A stretch of 37,248 bases of DNA from JBLHGU01 sp047615875 (GTDB lineage Bacteria; Pseudomonadota; Gammaproteobacteria; Arenicellales; CAJQKF01), in contig JBLHGU010000035.1 of NCBI GenBank assembly GCA_047615875.1, positions 1 through 37,248 of the forward strand, written 5' to 3'. Both the position numbers and the translations under genes were made by a program. The notes under the pieces are model-generated. The model made no database searches, had not been told where the DNA came from, and worked only from the letters and a program-made list of their open reading frames with translations. Position 1 is the first letter of the stretch. Every line of letters starts with the position of its first letter. Below, in pieces: positions 8,091 through 16,758 of the stretch.

Positions 8091-8940
8091 CACTGCCAAG
8101 GGACTTCTCTGGGTCGTTCTATCTGGATTATTTTTTGTATTCTTTATTGCAAGCATACGCTATGTGGGCAGCAATATGCCCGCCGTTGAAGCAGCCTTTC
8201 TGCGCTACTTGATTAGTATCATTATTCTAATTCCGCTAATTCCTCGTAATAAATTCTCAATGCTGAGGACCAGACATTTACCCCGTTATGCATTGCGAGG
8301 TTTTGTTCATGCGTTGGGCGTAATGCTGTGGTTTTTTGCGATAACACGTATTCCAATAGCGGAAGCTACCGCGCTGAATTTTACATCGCCCATATTTGCA
8401 GCGATTGGTGCGATATTATTTTTACATGAAAAGGCCACCTGGACTCGAGTTCTTGCGATCGTCATTGGTTTTGTAGGTGTACTAATCATTATTCGACCAG
8501 GTTCACAAGTATTGAATCTTGGCGCTCTGGCTGTTTTGTTATCTGCACCGTTATTTGCAGTATCCAAGTTGCTGGTCAAGACTTTAGTGATTGAAGATTC
8601 CAGTATGACGACAGTAATTTATTTGTCTATATTCGCCACTCTAACTATGTTGGTTCCTGCGATTTATGTATGGGTTGCGCCGAGTATTCAAGATTTGTTA
8701 TTGCTCGTTGTCGCAGCTGCACTGGCAACGGCCAGTCATTATTGTCTAGCTCAGGGGCTAAAGCTAATTGATGTATTAGTGGCCCAACCGGCCGACTATT
8801 TACAACTTGTCTGGTCGACTTTAATGGGAATGATTTTGTTTGCTGAGCAGCCAGTAATGTGGGTTTGGGTTGGGGGTGCAGTTATAATATGCGGGGTCGT
8901 GTCGATTGCCAGACTTGAAGCTGTTCGCGATAAAGCATAA
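8083..8940 (+). CDS. EamA/DMT-family transporter
   Basis: The 285-residue protein has ten hydrophobic helices in two EamA halves, as in drug/metabolite transporters. The first half carries the usual Glu-Ala-x-Phe-x-Arg-Tyr after helix 2 and a helix 4 ending Glu-Ala-Thr-Ala-Leu. I accept the TTG at 8083: no in-frame ATG occurs before helix 1, and the TTG overlaps the end of the DUF1289 frame by 8 bases, as elsewhere in this operon. The substrate is unknown; S-adenosylmethionine, amino acid or purine efflux are known for relatives. Confidence 0.82.
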   Translation: MNNTAKGLLWVVLSGLFFVFFIASIRYVGSNMPAVEAAFLRYLISIIILIPLIPRNKFSMLRTRHLPRYALRGFVHALGVMLWFFAITRIPIAEATALNFTSPIFAAIGAILFLHEKATWTRVLAIVIGFVGVLIIIRPGSQVLNLGALAVLLSAPLFAVSKLLVKTLVIEDSSMTTVIYLSIFATLTMLVPAIYVWVAPSIQDLLLLVVAAALATASHYCLAQGLKLIDVLVAQPADYLQLVWSTLMGMILFAEQPVMWVWVGGAVIICGVVSIARLEAVRDKA

Positions 8941-8947
8941 ACAAGAC

Positions 8948-10153
8948 ATGGATAAAACCAACTGGTTCAAAATTTGGGTGGCCTTTCTTGCAGGTTGTGT
9001 AGCCAGTTTTCAGCTTGGCAAGATGGCAGCGTCATTGGCACTGATAATTGATGAATTCAACTTAAGTGTATTTGATGCGGGCCTGGTGGTGTCTTTATTA
9101 ACACTGACAGGCGCTATCTGCGGTGCTCTGGTCGGACTATCAGCTGACCGATATGGACACTTGCGTCTTGCAATGATTGGCCTGCTTGTTTCTGCCTGTG
9201 GTTCCTTCTATGGTGCATTTAGTTTTCAGGAAACCGAATTACTTTTTTCACGATTTATAGAAGGTATGGGATTGATTCTGGTTATTGTTGCGCTGCCGTC
9301 ACTCATTGGACGTTCTTCTACGAATCATAGTCGGCCATTAGCAATGGGATTGTGGGGAGCGTTTATGCCTGCGGGCATCGGTGTTTCGATGTTGATTTCA
9401 CCAACTATTATAAGCTGGCATGGTTGGCGGGGACTGTGGATTGATGTAGGTGTCTTGTTCCTTATCACTGCATTAGGGCTATATCTGGTATTTCGTAAAG
9501 ATGCTCCTGCAGCTTCCCAAGCTGCCCCGAAGCTGGAATTGCTGTCTAATGCATTTAAGCCAGGACCGCTTCTCGTTGTGGGTTGTTTTTTATGTTACTC
9601 AGCCTTGTTTGTTCCTCTTACCCAGTTTTTTCCGACGCTACTGGTAACGTCCTACGAATTCACATTAGCTAATGCAGCCTATTTAGGCACTATTATTGTA
9701 TTGTTTAATATATTTGGGAATGTTGCTGCGGGCTATTTGGTGCGATTTGGTTTGGCTCCGTGGAAGATATTGTTATCCGCTTTTGTTATTGCCGGTTGTA
9801 GTGCGTTAATGGTTTATGCGGAATTTGTTGGGCCATGGATGAAGCTCGTGGCGGGCATAGTGTTTTCTATTGCTGGTGGGCTGGTGCCAGGTACGGCCTT
9901 TGTCCTGGCCGCAGGCTTTGCATTGAAGCCAACCCACATGGCGCTTATTGCAGGCATGTTATTACAAGGCGCAGGGATAGGGCAGACCATGGGCCCGATT
10001 GTAGTGAGTTCGTTAGTGGATTATTTTGGCAATTGGACGGCGGCCGGAATAGAGGTGGCCACAGTAAGTACTGTTGGCATAATCTGCACACTTTTGTTAA
10101 GGAAAGTAGTTAATCAGAACAGCCGGATACCAACACCGGTCCGACAAACTTGA
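8948..10153 (+). CDS. MFS transporter (CynX/NimT-like)
   Basis: A 12-helix major facilitator protein of about 401 residues. The loop 2/3 signature is present in altered form (Gly-Leu-Ser-Ala-Asp-Arg-Tyr-Gly-His-Leu). The ATG at 8948 begins 7 bases after the EamA gene, so this is the last gene of the kinase-esterase operon; an upstream in-frame start at 8906 would sit inside the previous gene and adds only polar residues. Its C-terminal coding region has a decayed look-alike about 1.6 kb downstream (11268-11590). The substrate is not inferable. Confidence 0.8.
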   Translation: MDKTNWFKIWVAFLAGCVASFQLGKMAASLALIIDEFNLSVFDAGLVVSLLTLTGAICGALVGLSADRYGHLRLAMIGLLVSACGSFYGAFSFQETELLFSRFIEGMGLILVIVALPSLIGRSSTNHSRPLAMGLWGAFMPAGIGVSMLISPTIISWHGWRGLWIDVGVLFLITALGLYLVFRKDAPAASQAAPKLELLSNAFKPGPLLVVGCFLCYSALFVPLTQFFPTLLVTSYEFTLANAAYLGTIIVLFNIFGNVAAGYLVRFGLAPWKILLSAFVIAGCSALMVYAEFVGPWMKLVAGIVFSIAGGLVPGTAFVLAAGFALKPTHMALIAGMLLQGAGIGQTMGPIVVSSLVDYFGNWTAAGIEVATVSTVGIICTLLLRKVVNQNSRIPTPVRQT

Positions 10154-10219
10154 AAGCTTGTTCTGGTCTATAACATAGCTGGTAAGGAAGGCGCCCGGGT
10201 AAGGCAAATAGTCATGCTG

Positions 10220-10654
10220 TTACCATACAACGATATTTATATGATTTTTATCTTTCCAGACCCTCACAGGCTTCCAGCTAAATACAAAATCTTTTATTAA
10301 AAAACCTGTAGCAAGAACCGCAAAAATTATGACGCACCATAGCCATGAAGCCATGTGAATACGCCACTCCATGCTGGATAACGCAAGGAAAATGCCTGCA
10401 ATGATACCGATCGCTCCAATGGTGGACTCAAGGCACATACAACCCACAGCCGGTTTTGAGGCAGCAAGGGCAGGTCGATTGATTGTCCTGATTAACCAAA
10501 GGTCGCGGAGCAGGCTTTGGGAAAGTAATACTACCGAACAAATTAACATCACTATCCCTACATCAGTGATAGCAGAAAGATAGTCCACTAAAAAAAAGAC
10601 TAATGGCGCAGATAACAATACTATTGTTAGCTCGAATTTTTCCAGTCCGGTCAT
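10220..10654 (-). CDS. Small membrane protein, unknown function
   Basis: I do not recognise this 144-residue protein. It has four hydrophobic segments (about residues 10-27, 32-47, 78-95 and 104-122). The second loop holds a positively charged stretch and a Gly-Cys-Met-Cys-Leu-Glu sequence just before the third helix. The C-terminus is basic and soluble. The start ATG overlaps the stop of the VOC gene by one base (TAATG), so the two are translated together. It might be a membrane partner of the VOC protein, but nothing in the sequence proves it. Confidence 0.6.
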   Translation of the reverse strand: MTGLEKFELTIVLLSAPLVFFLVDYLSAITDVGIVMLICSVVLLSQSLLRDLWLIRTINRPALAASKPAVGCMCLESTIGAIGIIAGIFLALSSMEWRIHMASWLWCVIIFAVLATGFLIKDFVFSWKPVRVWKDKNHINIVVW

Positions 10655-11061
10655 TAGATTGAATTGCCTGGCCAGATTAATTCAAGTCTTATGCCGCCCG
10701 GTTCAGCGAACATCATGTGCTTGCGTGGGCCATTGCCAACAAGTTCTGGTAGAAACTCGATAGTGGTGCCAGGATAATCCTGTATTTTCGCTGCAAATTC
10801 TTCGAGAATTTGCTCTGTCGATATCTCAAGAGCCAAATGATGAAGCCCGATACTTTGTCGCCGTTGAAATTCATTAACGGATAACTTGTGATCAACCTGC
10901 CACAGTGTCAAACGTATGTGTCCATCAGATACTGCAGATCTTGGATAACTTTCATCTCTGCCAGATTCCTCCCACCCCATACAATCGACGAAGAATGCCA
11001 CTGTTTCATCGAGGTTATTGACAGACAGGCCTAAATGGTTAATACCGGAAGTTGTTGACAC
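10654..11061 (-). CDS. VOC-family (glyoxalase/dioxygenase superfamily) protein
   Basis: Two beta-alpha-beta-beta-beta modules are visible. The first opens with Gly-Ile-Asn-His-Leu-Gly-Leu-Ser-Val and Leu-Asp-Glu-Thr-Val-Ala-Phe-Phe. The second has Leu-His-His-Leu-Ala-Leu and ends Phe-Ala-Glu-Pro-Gly-Gly-Ile-Arg-Leu-Glu-Leu. His in strand 1, His in the middle and the Glu at the end match the 2-His-1-Glu metal site of the superfamily. A GTG at 11061 with a GGGAG about a dozen bases ahead gives about 135 residues; a TTG at 11094 would add 11. The reaction cannot be assigned: glyoxalase, epimerase and extradiol dioxygenase are all possible. Confidence 0.78.
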   Translation of the reverse strand: MSTTSGINHLGLSVNNLDETVAFFVDCMGWEESGRDESYPRSAVSDGHIRLTLWQVDHKLSVNEFQRRQSIGLHHLALEISTEQILEEFAAKIQDYPGTTIEFLPELVGNGPRKHMMFAEPGGIRLELIWPGNSI

Positions 11062-11267
11062 GATTGCGGATGCTCCCTGTTTGAAGATTAACAAGAGCGT
11101 GAGTTTGTCAGGTCTCGCAAAAGACTGCCAGCCAGGTCGCTATTGGTGAACTACTGAGGTAATCGACCTGAGGTTTTGACTATTACTCGACCCGGGCCAC
11201 AGATGGTGCACATTGGCGCGTTAGCGATTATTAGATTTATTTTTATCTCGTTTTATCGAGGGCACTG

Positions 11268-11590
11268 GATTTGCTCTAGCTGAAGTTACCTACTTCGGCA
11301 CGATTAATGTACTGTCTAATTTTGTTGGCGTACTTTATTTTTGCCGGGATCAATGCCAAGATGGTTTATTCCGTTTCCATCGGACCAAGGACAAAACTAT
11401 TGGCTGGTATTTTTTGCCACAACGGGAAGACTCGCAGCCGGCGCTGGCTTTTATTAACCGCGGGTTTTGCACTAAAACCCGTTCATATGGCCTTGATGTA
11501 AGGTCTGTTGCTTCATAGCAATGGGATAGGGCAGGTCCTGAGTCCGCTAGTGGTCAGATCATAGATTGAATATTTTGATAACCGGACTCT
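11268..11590 (+). pseudogene. Decayed MFS-transporter fragment
   Basis: This stretch parallels the 3' half of the MFS gene at 8948-10153. LTAGFALKPVHMALM here matches LAAGFALKPTHMALI there; NGIGQVLSPLVV matches AGIGQTMGPIVV; IEYFDN matches VDYFGN. Further upstream, LAEVTYFGTINVLSNF parallels LANAAYLGTIIVLFNIF. About 120 bases are missing in between, the frame shifts, and in-frame TAA (11499) and TAG (about 11562) codons interrupt it. It is a remnant of a related transporter gene, perhaps a tandem duplicate. The rest of the 11.1-11.7 kb gap shows nothing else I can support. Confidence 0.7.
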
Positions 11591-11693
11591 TCGCGGGCTG
11601 ATTCAACCTGTGTGGCAAGCAGATGTTAGTCTTGGACTGAAGTCATAAATCGGCAATTGCAAGCCTGATGAATCCACTGGTGAGGAAACAATA

Positions 11694-13469
11694 TTGCAGA
11701 ATCTAAATCCACCAAGAATTAACCATGGTTGTGTATTTTTCAACTATGGAAGTGCCTGTGTATTGCGACTATTAGTCGCAATCTATACATTGCGAAAATA
11801 CTACGATGGTCCTGTTAGCGTTCTGTTGGTCGAAGATGACAACAGCGATCGGTTGGCAAGAGAGTTGGAATTACTGCATTGCCAGGTGATCTATATCGAT
11901 CAGCTTAGTAAATCCTGGCATCGACACAAGCTAATTGAGGCAAGTCCCTATCAGACTTCACTACTGTTTGATAGTGATCTCATTTTTCAATCTCCTATAG
12001 ATGATCTGTGGTCGTTAACAAAGTCCAATGGATTACTATTAACAAGATTTTATGCCCCACCCTGGGGAATCGATGGTTCGGAAATACGTCCTTGTGGGTT
12101 AAGCCGAGTCGGTTTGCTAAAAGGGGTGCGAGAACTGGTTGCAGCCGATACATTTTCAAACGCATTGAACAGAATGCTGGTTGATCGCATTGATATTAAC
12201 ATTGGTGTTATGGGTGTTGAGCGTGATCTGTCGGGATCATTTCTGAATGATCTGTCAAATGCTATGGAGAAAAGTATCTCGGGAAAAATTACATTACTTG
12301 ATGAGATGCTAGTAGTAGCGCTATCTGCAAAACATTCTCACTATCTAGCCGACGAAGCATGGAATTGTCCGGCTGATGAGTTCTTTCGGCGAACAAATTT
12401 AGCAGATGCACATATCATCCACTACTTTGCAGATAATGAACGGGTAGGAGGGGCGCGACTTGGGCGTAATCCGGCTACCTGGGCAGGCAAGAAGTGGTAT
12501 ATAAACTACAAGAGCGCCGCTAATGATCTTAACCTCAGGTATTGGCAAAAGTGTGATCCAATGTTTATAGGAGCAATGGCCAGAACCTTGGCTCATGGCC
12601 TTCCAAATGCCCGTTCAATTGCAAAGCGATCTTATAAGCAGAGGAAACGATCACTGTGTAATGATTTAGCATCCTATAGGCTGCCAAATCAGTATCGACC
12701 CAAATTTATATTTAGTAGTCTAGCTATTCGTGCGTTAGAGAAGAGTGGCTATAGAACCGAAATAGCCACCTCACACAAAGCTACGGTGATCATTCTTAGC
12801 TATAAACGAGTCAAGAACATACCGGTGCTGGTAAGAAATGCCTTGTTATGTGATTTCGTTGAGCGCGTGATAGTTTCAAATAATAACCCAGACCTGGATA
12901 TTAGTAACTTTCTACCTCCAAACAGCGATAGATTCGAATTAATACAGCATAAGAAAAGGCGTTGGCCATCTTTGCGCTACAACATAGCCCAAAATTATAC
13001 AGGTGAGTATTTTATCTGTATTGATGATGATGTTTTCCCGAGTCCCTGGCAGCTACGAGCGTTGTTTCTCGCATTTCTAAGTCGACCAAACATCCCACAC
13101 GGCTCTGCTGGGCAGAATTTCAGGAATGAGAAATTTCACACATTTGAACCAAACACTAGAAGTGGGCGTATTTCAAGCCAGTCAGTGGATGTCATTTTGC
13201 AAATCTATATTTTTTCTCGCCAGCATCTCAAACGATATTTTGAATTATTAGATGCCATTGGGGAACGCAATGAGAACATCCGTAGCTCGGAGGATGTGTT
13301 GCTTAGTTTTGCCGGAGATGGCCCGCCATTTTTACAGAGTGTCGGATCTATTATGCAGTGCCGTAGCGCTATCGATCCATTGATTGCGACGTGGCGGCAG
13401 AAGGGATTTATTGAAACCAGAAAAGATCTCTTCCAAAGACTTAATGAATTAGATAATATTTTTATGTAG
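11694..13469 (+). CDS. Two-domain glycosyltransferase
   Basis: The 591-residue cytoplasmic protein appears to hold two GT-A type glycosyltransferase domains. The N-terminal half has a nucleotide-sugar metal motif DSD (93-95, after SLLF) and a His-Tyr-Phe near 240, as in GT8-like or sugar-nucleotide family proteins. The C-terminal half begins TVIILSYKRVKN (about residue 364) and has a second metal motif DDD near 443 within Tyr-Phe-Ile-Cys-Ile-Asp-Asp-Asp-Val, resembling GT2/GT64 enzymes. The TTG start at 11694 is supported by a GAGG ribosome site 8 bases upstream. No other polysaccharide genes are nearby, so acceptor and product are unknown. Confidence 0.7.
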   Translation: MQNLNPPRINHGCVFFNYGSACVLRLLVAIYTLRKYYDGPVSVLLVEDDNSDRLARELELLHCQVIYIDQLSKSWHRHKLIEASPYQTSLLFDSDLIFQSPIDDLWSLTKSNGLLLTRFYAPPWGIDGSEIRPCGLSRVGLLKGVRELVAADTFSNALNRMLVDRIDINIGVMGVERDLSGSFLNDLSNAMEKSISGKITLLDEMLVVALSAKHSHYLADEAWNCPADEFFRRTNLADAHIIHYFADNERVGGARLGRNPATWAGKKWYINYKSAANDLNLRYWQKCDPMFIGAMARTLAHGLPNARSIAKRSYKQRKRSLCNDLASYRLPNQYRPKFIFSSLAIRALEKSGYRTEIATSHKATVIILSYKRVKNIPVLVRNALLCDFVERVIVSNNNPDLDISNFLPPNSDRFELIQHKKRRWPSLRYNIAQNYTGEYFICIDDDVFPSPWQLRALFLAFLSRPNIPHGSAGQNFRNEKFHTFEPNTRSGRISSQSVDVILQIYIFSRQHLKRYFELLDAIGERNENIRSSEDVLLSFAGDGPPFLQSVGSIMQCRSAIDPLIATWRQKGFIETRKDLFQRLNELDNIFM

Positions 13470-13611
13470 TTTAAAATTCGTAGTTGTTCCGTCTGGATAG
13501 GCGATTGTAGCTTCACTCTGTAACACGACTACCCACTCATTTTGATTCGGATCATATCAACCGGATTCTGGAGAGGTGTGTCCGGATGAGATGATTCGTT
13601 CTATTTTGACT

Positions 13612-13643
13612 GAAGTGTTTGAAATAAGCGTCTCAAACACTTC
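13612..13643. repeat. Perfect 11-base inverted repeat
   Basis: GAAGTGTTTGA (13612-13622) and TCAAACACTTC (13633-13643) are exact inverted copies with a 10-base loop. The repeat lies between the ends of the converging glycosyltransferase and IMPDH-like genes, where a two-way transcription stop would be expected. No T-run follows on either strand, so terminator function is uncertain. Confidence 0.5.
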
Positions 13644-13708
13644 GCTACTGAGATTCTCAGGCAGGGCAGAAAATAAATTATTGCCTTGCATAGATGGGGT
13701 GGATCTAC

Positions 13709-15178
13709 CTATCGTTCGTAGGATTCACGACGAGAAGATTCACTCAAGGCAACCAGATATTTCAATGGGTCAGGCAAAGTCTTTTCCCTTGCTGACTCGA
13801 GACTTGCTTCTCCCGCGTAACTCACGCCTGAGCGTAAATGCCCCCGAATTCGTTGCAGAATGCTCAATACACTACCTTTATACGGCACTTGAATTTCCTG
13901 TCCTTCCGGTGGGGTGTCCAGGGCGCTCTGGATGGCGTCATTATCATCTACATCATACAAAGACTCTAGTACGGCTTCAGGAGAAGTCATGCCGCGATAA
14001 ATCTTCTTTTTGGTGTTAGTAGCAGGATCTTCGATCACTCGACCAGGTGCTTCGTCGGTGCCAGAAAGAGCACTGCCCAACATAACAGTTGATGCACCGC
14101 AAATTAATGCCATGAAAATATCCTTGTCATAACGCACTCCACCGTCAGCAATAATCGGTACCGAATTACCAACCGCAGACCATGCTTCGCGAATAGCCTG
14201 TAGCTGTGGTACACCAGCCGCAGTTTCGAGGCGGGTGCGGCAGCCACGACCAGGGCCTACGCCCACTTTAATCGCGTCGGCACCTATATCTTTCATAAAC
14301 TGAGCACCTTCGGCGGTGGCGACATTGCCACACAATAATGGCACATCACCATACACTGAACGCATGGTGCTAACAGCTTCCTCCATGATGGTTGAGTGGC
14401 CATGAGCAATATCGATAAAGAAACAATCTGCTCCGGCTTCCAGTAATGCTGCAGCACGTTCGACATAGTCGCCCCGCGCGCCAATTGCAGCAGCAACCAA
14501 TAAGTGACCCTTGGAATCTTTACTTGAAAATTGTCGCTCTTTTAAGAATCTCACATCTTTGCGGGTAATCAAGCCATGAATTCTGTTCTCGCTATCAATC
14601 AGCGGTAGTCGCTCTATACGGTGAGCAAAGATAAACTCCGCTGCATCATCCACACTGATTCCCGGTGGCTGAGTATGTAGTTTATTCAGTGGTGTCATGA
14701 AGTCTTCGACACTCTTGCTGAGGTAATCACCCGTCCAGGGAATATCTCGACTGGAAAGCACACCTGCCAGAATACCGCTGCCGCTGGCGGATTCAATCAA
14801 AATGCCGGCAATATTATGCCGCCGTGCAAAGCCCATGGCATCACGAATGCTAGTGCCCAGGGGTAAACAATGGGGGTGTTCGATAACCGCACTATAGCTG
14901 CGTTTAACCTGGATGACTTCCTGCACCTGCTTTTCTATGGACTGACCACGGTGAATAACACCAATGCCACCTTCCAGAGCCATAGCCTCAGCCATGGATG
15001 CGCTGGTTACACTATCCATATTGGAAGAGATAATGGGTAATTCCAGTGCCAGATTGGCGGTTAATGCAGATTTCAACGATATTCCCTGACGTGATTCTGT
15101 CATGCCTTTTTGTGGGCGAATGAGGAAGTCGTCGAAAGTTTTGCCGATCCAGCCGGCATCAAGCGGTAGTGAAGTCAT
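13709..15178 (-). CDS. IMP dehydrogenase/GMP reductase-like protein with CBS pair
   Basis: This 489-residue TIM-barrel protein has the IMPDH layout: an N-terminal barrel strand block, two CBS domains inserted at about residues 100-215, then the barrel with Asp257, the loop GVGPGRGCRTR carrying the nucleophile Cys313, the purine-phosphate motif Ile-Ala-Asp-Gly-Gly-Val-Arg (343-349), and a Pro-Glu-Gly-x-Glu-x-x-Val-Pro-Tyr-Lys-Gly block (424-435). Two canonical features differ. The phosphate-contacting Ser before the Cys is Arg311, and the flap Arg-Tyr dyad that activates water in IMPDH is replaced by Val410-Asp411. CBS-containing GMP reductases (GuaB1) also lack the dyad, so a reductase or other purine role is possible. 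It follows the dddP-like gene by 154 bases. Confidence 0.8.
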   Translation of the reverse strand: MTSLPLDAGWIGKTFDDFLIRPQKGMTESRQGISLKSALTANLALELPIISSNMDSVTSASMAEAMALEGGIGVIHRGQSIEKQVQEVIQVKRSYSAVIEHPHCLPLGTSIRDAMGFARRHNIAGILIESASGSGILAGVLSSRDIPWTGDYLSKSVEDFMTPLNKLHTQPPGISVDDAAEFIFAHRIERLPLIDSENRIHGLITRKDVRFLKERQFSSKDSKGHLLVAAAIGARGDYVERAAALLEAGADCFFIDIAHGHSTIMEEAVSTMRSVYGDVPLLCGNVATAEGAQFMKDIGADAIKVGVGPGRGCRTRLETAAGVPQLQAIREAWSAVGNSVPIIADGGVRYDKDIFMALICGASTVMLGSALSGTDEAPGRVIEDPATNTKKKIYRGMTSPEAVLESLYDVDDNDAIQSALDTPPEGQEIQVPYKGSVLSILQRIRGHLRSGVSYAGEASLESAREKTLPDPLKYLVALSESSRRESYER

Positions 15179-15282
15179 TAGAGATATAAAGGAGTTATTA
15201 CGAGCGAATATTAACCAGCGACGCGGGATTGCGCAAGCTGACTATTTGGTCAATATAAATGCAAATTTCTTGACATTTGAAA

Positions 15283-15308
15283 TCGCACCGAGTCAGTAAA
15301 CCCGGTGC
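15283..15308 (-). terminator. Weak hairpin after the dddP-like gene
   Basis: Read leftward, GCACCG and CGGTGC arms enclose a 12-base loop shortly after the dddP-like stop codon, followed only by GATTT. The stem is short and the T-run poor, so it is at most a weak terminator between dddP and the IMPDH-like gene. Confidence 0.3.
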
Positions 15309-15332
15309 CGGATTCTGGCCCAATGAATCTGT

Positions 15333-16574
15333 TTAAAGCCAGGATTCTTCCATAGGATAGCTGGTGAGCTGTTGATGTCCGTCAGCGGTGATAAGAAGCT
15401 GTTCCTCAAGTTTTACCGCCTCCTTACCACCGTCAGCACCAATCAGAGCCTCAACACACAACACCATCCCCTCTGCCAGTTCACCATCAAAGCCCACTTC
15501 GTCAAAATCCTGTGGATAATAAACTGCCGGGTATTCGTCACACAGTCCGACACCGTGCATGGCCAGGCCATAGCGACCCCGTACATACTCGTCAGGCAGG
15601 GGACGTAATTTTGTAGTCAGCTCTCTGAAGCTAATACCCGGTTCCAATAAAGCCGTGTTATCGACAATCTGTGCGTGAGCCTCAGCATATAATCGCTTCT
15701 GCTCATCAGTCGGTTCGGCGTCGCAAATCCATGAACGAGACATGTCGCAACAGTAGCCGTAGGGTCCGACCAAATCAGTATCGAAACTAACCATGTCACC
15801 TTTTTCGATAGCGCGCATCGAACTCTCCTGAAACCACGGATTCGTCCTTTGCCCCGAAGACAGCAAACGCGTCTCGATCCATTCACCACCAAAGGCAATA
15901 TTGGTTCGATGTAATTCTGCCCAAAGTGCATTCTCGGTAATGCCAGGTACTAGCGCGTCACGCATATTCTGCACAGCCCGTTCGCAAACATCGATAGATG
16001 CTTGCATCAATGCAATCTCTCCTTCGGACTTAATTTCTCGCGCGTTTTCCATCACCTCAAATCCATCTGCAACGGTATAACCCAATCGTTCAATCTCCTG
16101 CACACCGATGGGCGACAAACGATCAATTGCTATGCGACGATTGCCACCATTAGATTGCCGAATAACGTCATCCATAGCAGTGGCCCACTGCCGCGCCTTA
16201 TTTTCGTACTCAGAACCCGCAACCATGTAGAAGAAACTAATGGTTGGGTGTACTTCGTCAATACCTGGCAGGCCCTCGCTTAGAAAGGTCTTACCACCAT
16301 AGTCAAACAAAATAACCGGTCCTTCAGCAGGAACATAACAATAACGCGCTTCATTATGACTACACCAAATCTGCATATTAGTAGCATCAGTGGCATAACG
16401 CATATTAAGTTGATCATAGAGAATAATGCCAGCAATATCTCGTTTCTTAAGTTCCGCTCTGACACGCCCAAGACGATACATACGAACTTCATCAAGGTTA
16501 GTCGGCGCAGTGGTGTAATCCATTGCACCATGCTGACGATACACCTTAACTTCACCCTCAGAAATTTTATTCAT
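15333..16574 (-). CDS. dddP: DddP-type DMSP lyase (M24 peptidase fold)
   Basis: The 413-residue protein has the creatinase/prolidase N-domain and the M24 pita-bread C-domain. The match to DddP goes beyond the fold: NMRYATDATNMQIW (57-70), GGEWIETRLL (229-238), NPWFQE (245-250) and MHGVGLCDE (339-347). Residues known in Ruegeria DddP as iron ligands are all in place (Asp265, Asp267, Asp277, His340, Glu375, Glu390), and the catalytic Asp of DddP (Asp377 there) corresponds to Asp346. DddP cleaves dimethylsulfoniopropionate to dimethyl sulfide and acrylate in the cytoplasm. It follows the dimethylglycine-dehydrogenase-like gene on the same strand, 184 bases away. The alternative is a DddP-like enzyme acting on another onium compound. 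Confidence 0.8.
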   Translation of the reverse strand: MNKISEGEVKVYRQHGAMDYTTAPTNLDEVRMYRLGRVRAELKKRDIAGIILYDQLNMRYATDATNMQIWCSHNEARYCYVPAEGPVILFDYGGKTFLSEGLPGIDEVHPTISFFYMVAGSEYENKARQWATAMDDVIRQSNGGNRRIAIDRLSPIGVQEIERLGYTVADGFEVMENAREIKSEGEIALMQASIDVCERAVQNMRDALVPGITENALWAELHRTNIAFGGEWIETRLLSSGQRTNPWFQESSMRAIEKGDMVSFDTDLVGPYGYCCDMSRSWICDAEPTDEQKRLYAEAHAQIVDNTALLEPGISFRELTTKLRPLPDEYVRGRYGLAMHGVGLCDEYPAVYYPQDFDEVGFDGELAEGMVLCVEALIGADGGKEAVKLEEQLLITADGHQQLTSYPMEESWL

Positions 16575-16758
16575 AAACTATTCTCTTTAAATGATCTGCC
16601 TTTCAATAATGCCACCGTGAACTCTCAGCGATGTTGAGCTCTAATGTCAGGATCGTCAACCGCAGGGAGCGGTTGCCGAGCATACATGGATATATTCACA
16701 GCGTGTCCTGATATTCGAGTTCATCATCGTACTACCCTGAAGTGAACTCAACCAATAA

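Noticed and set aside
13576..14019. Rightward open frame of 147 codons
   Set aside because: It overlaps the 3' end of the IMPDH-like gene in antisense and has no family features; the opposite strand carries the conserved protein.
16657..16675. CAACCG-CGGTTG hairpin between the dehydrogenase and dddP genes
   Set aside because: Six-pair stem with no T-tract in the leftward direction; kept out for lack of support.
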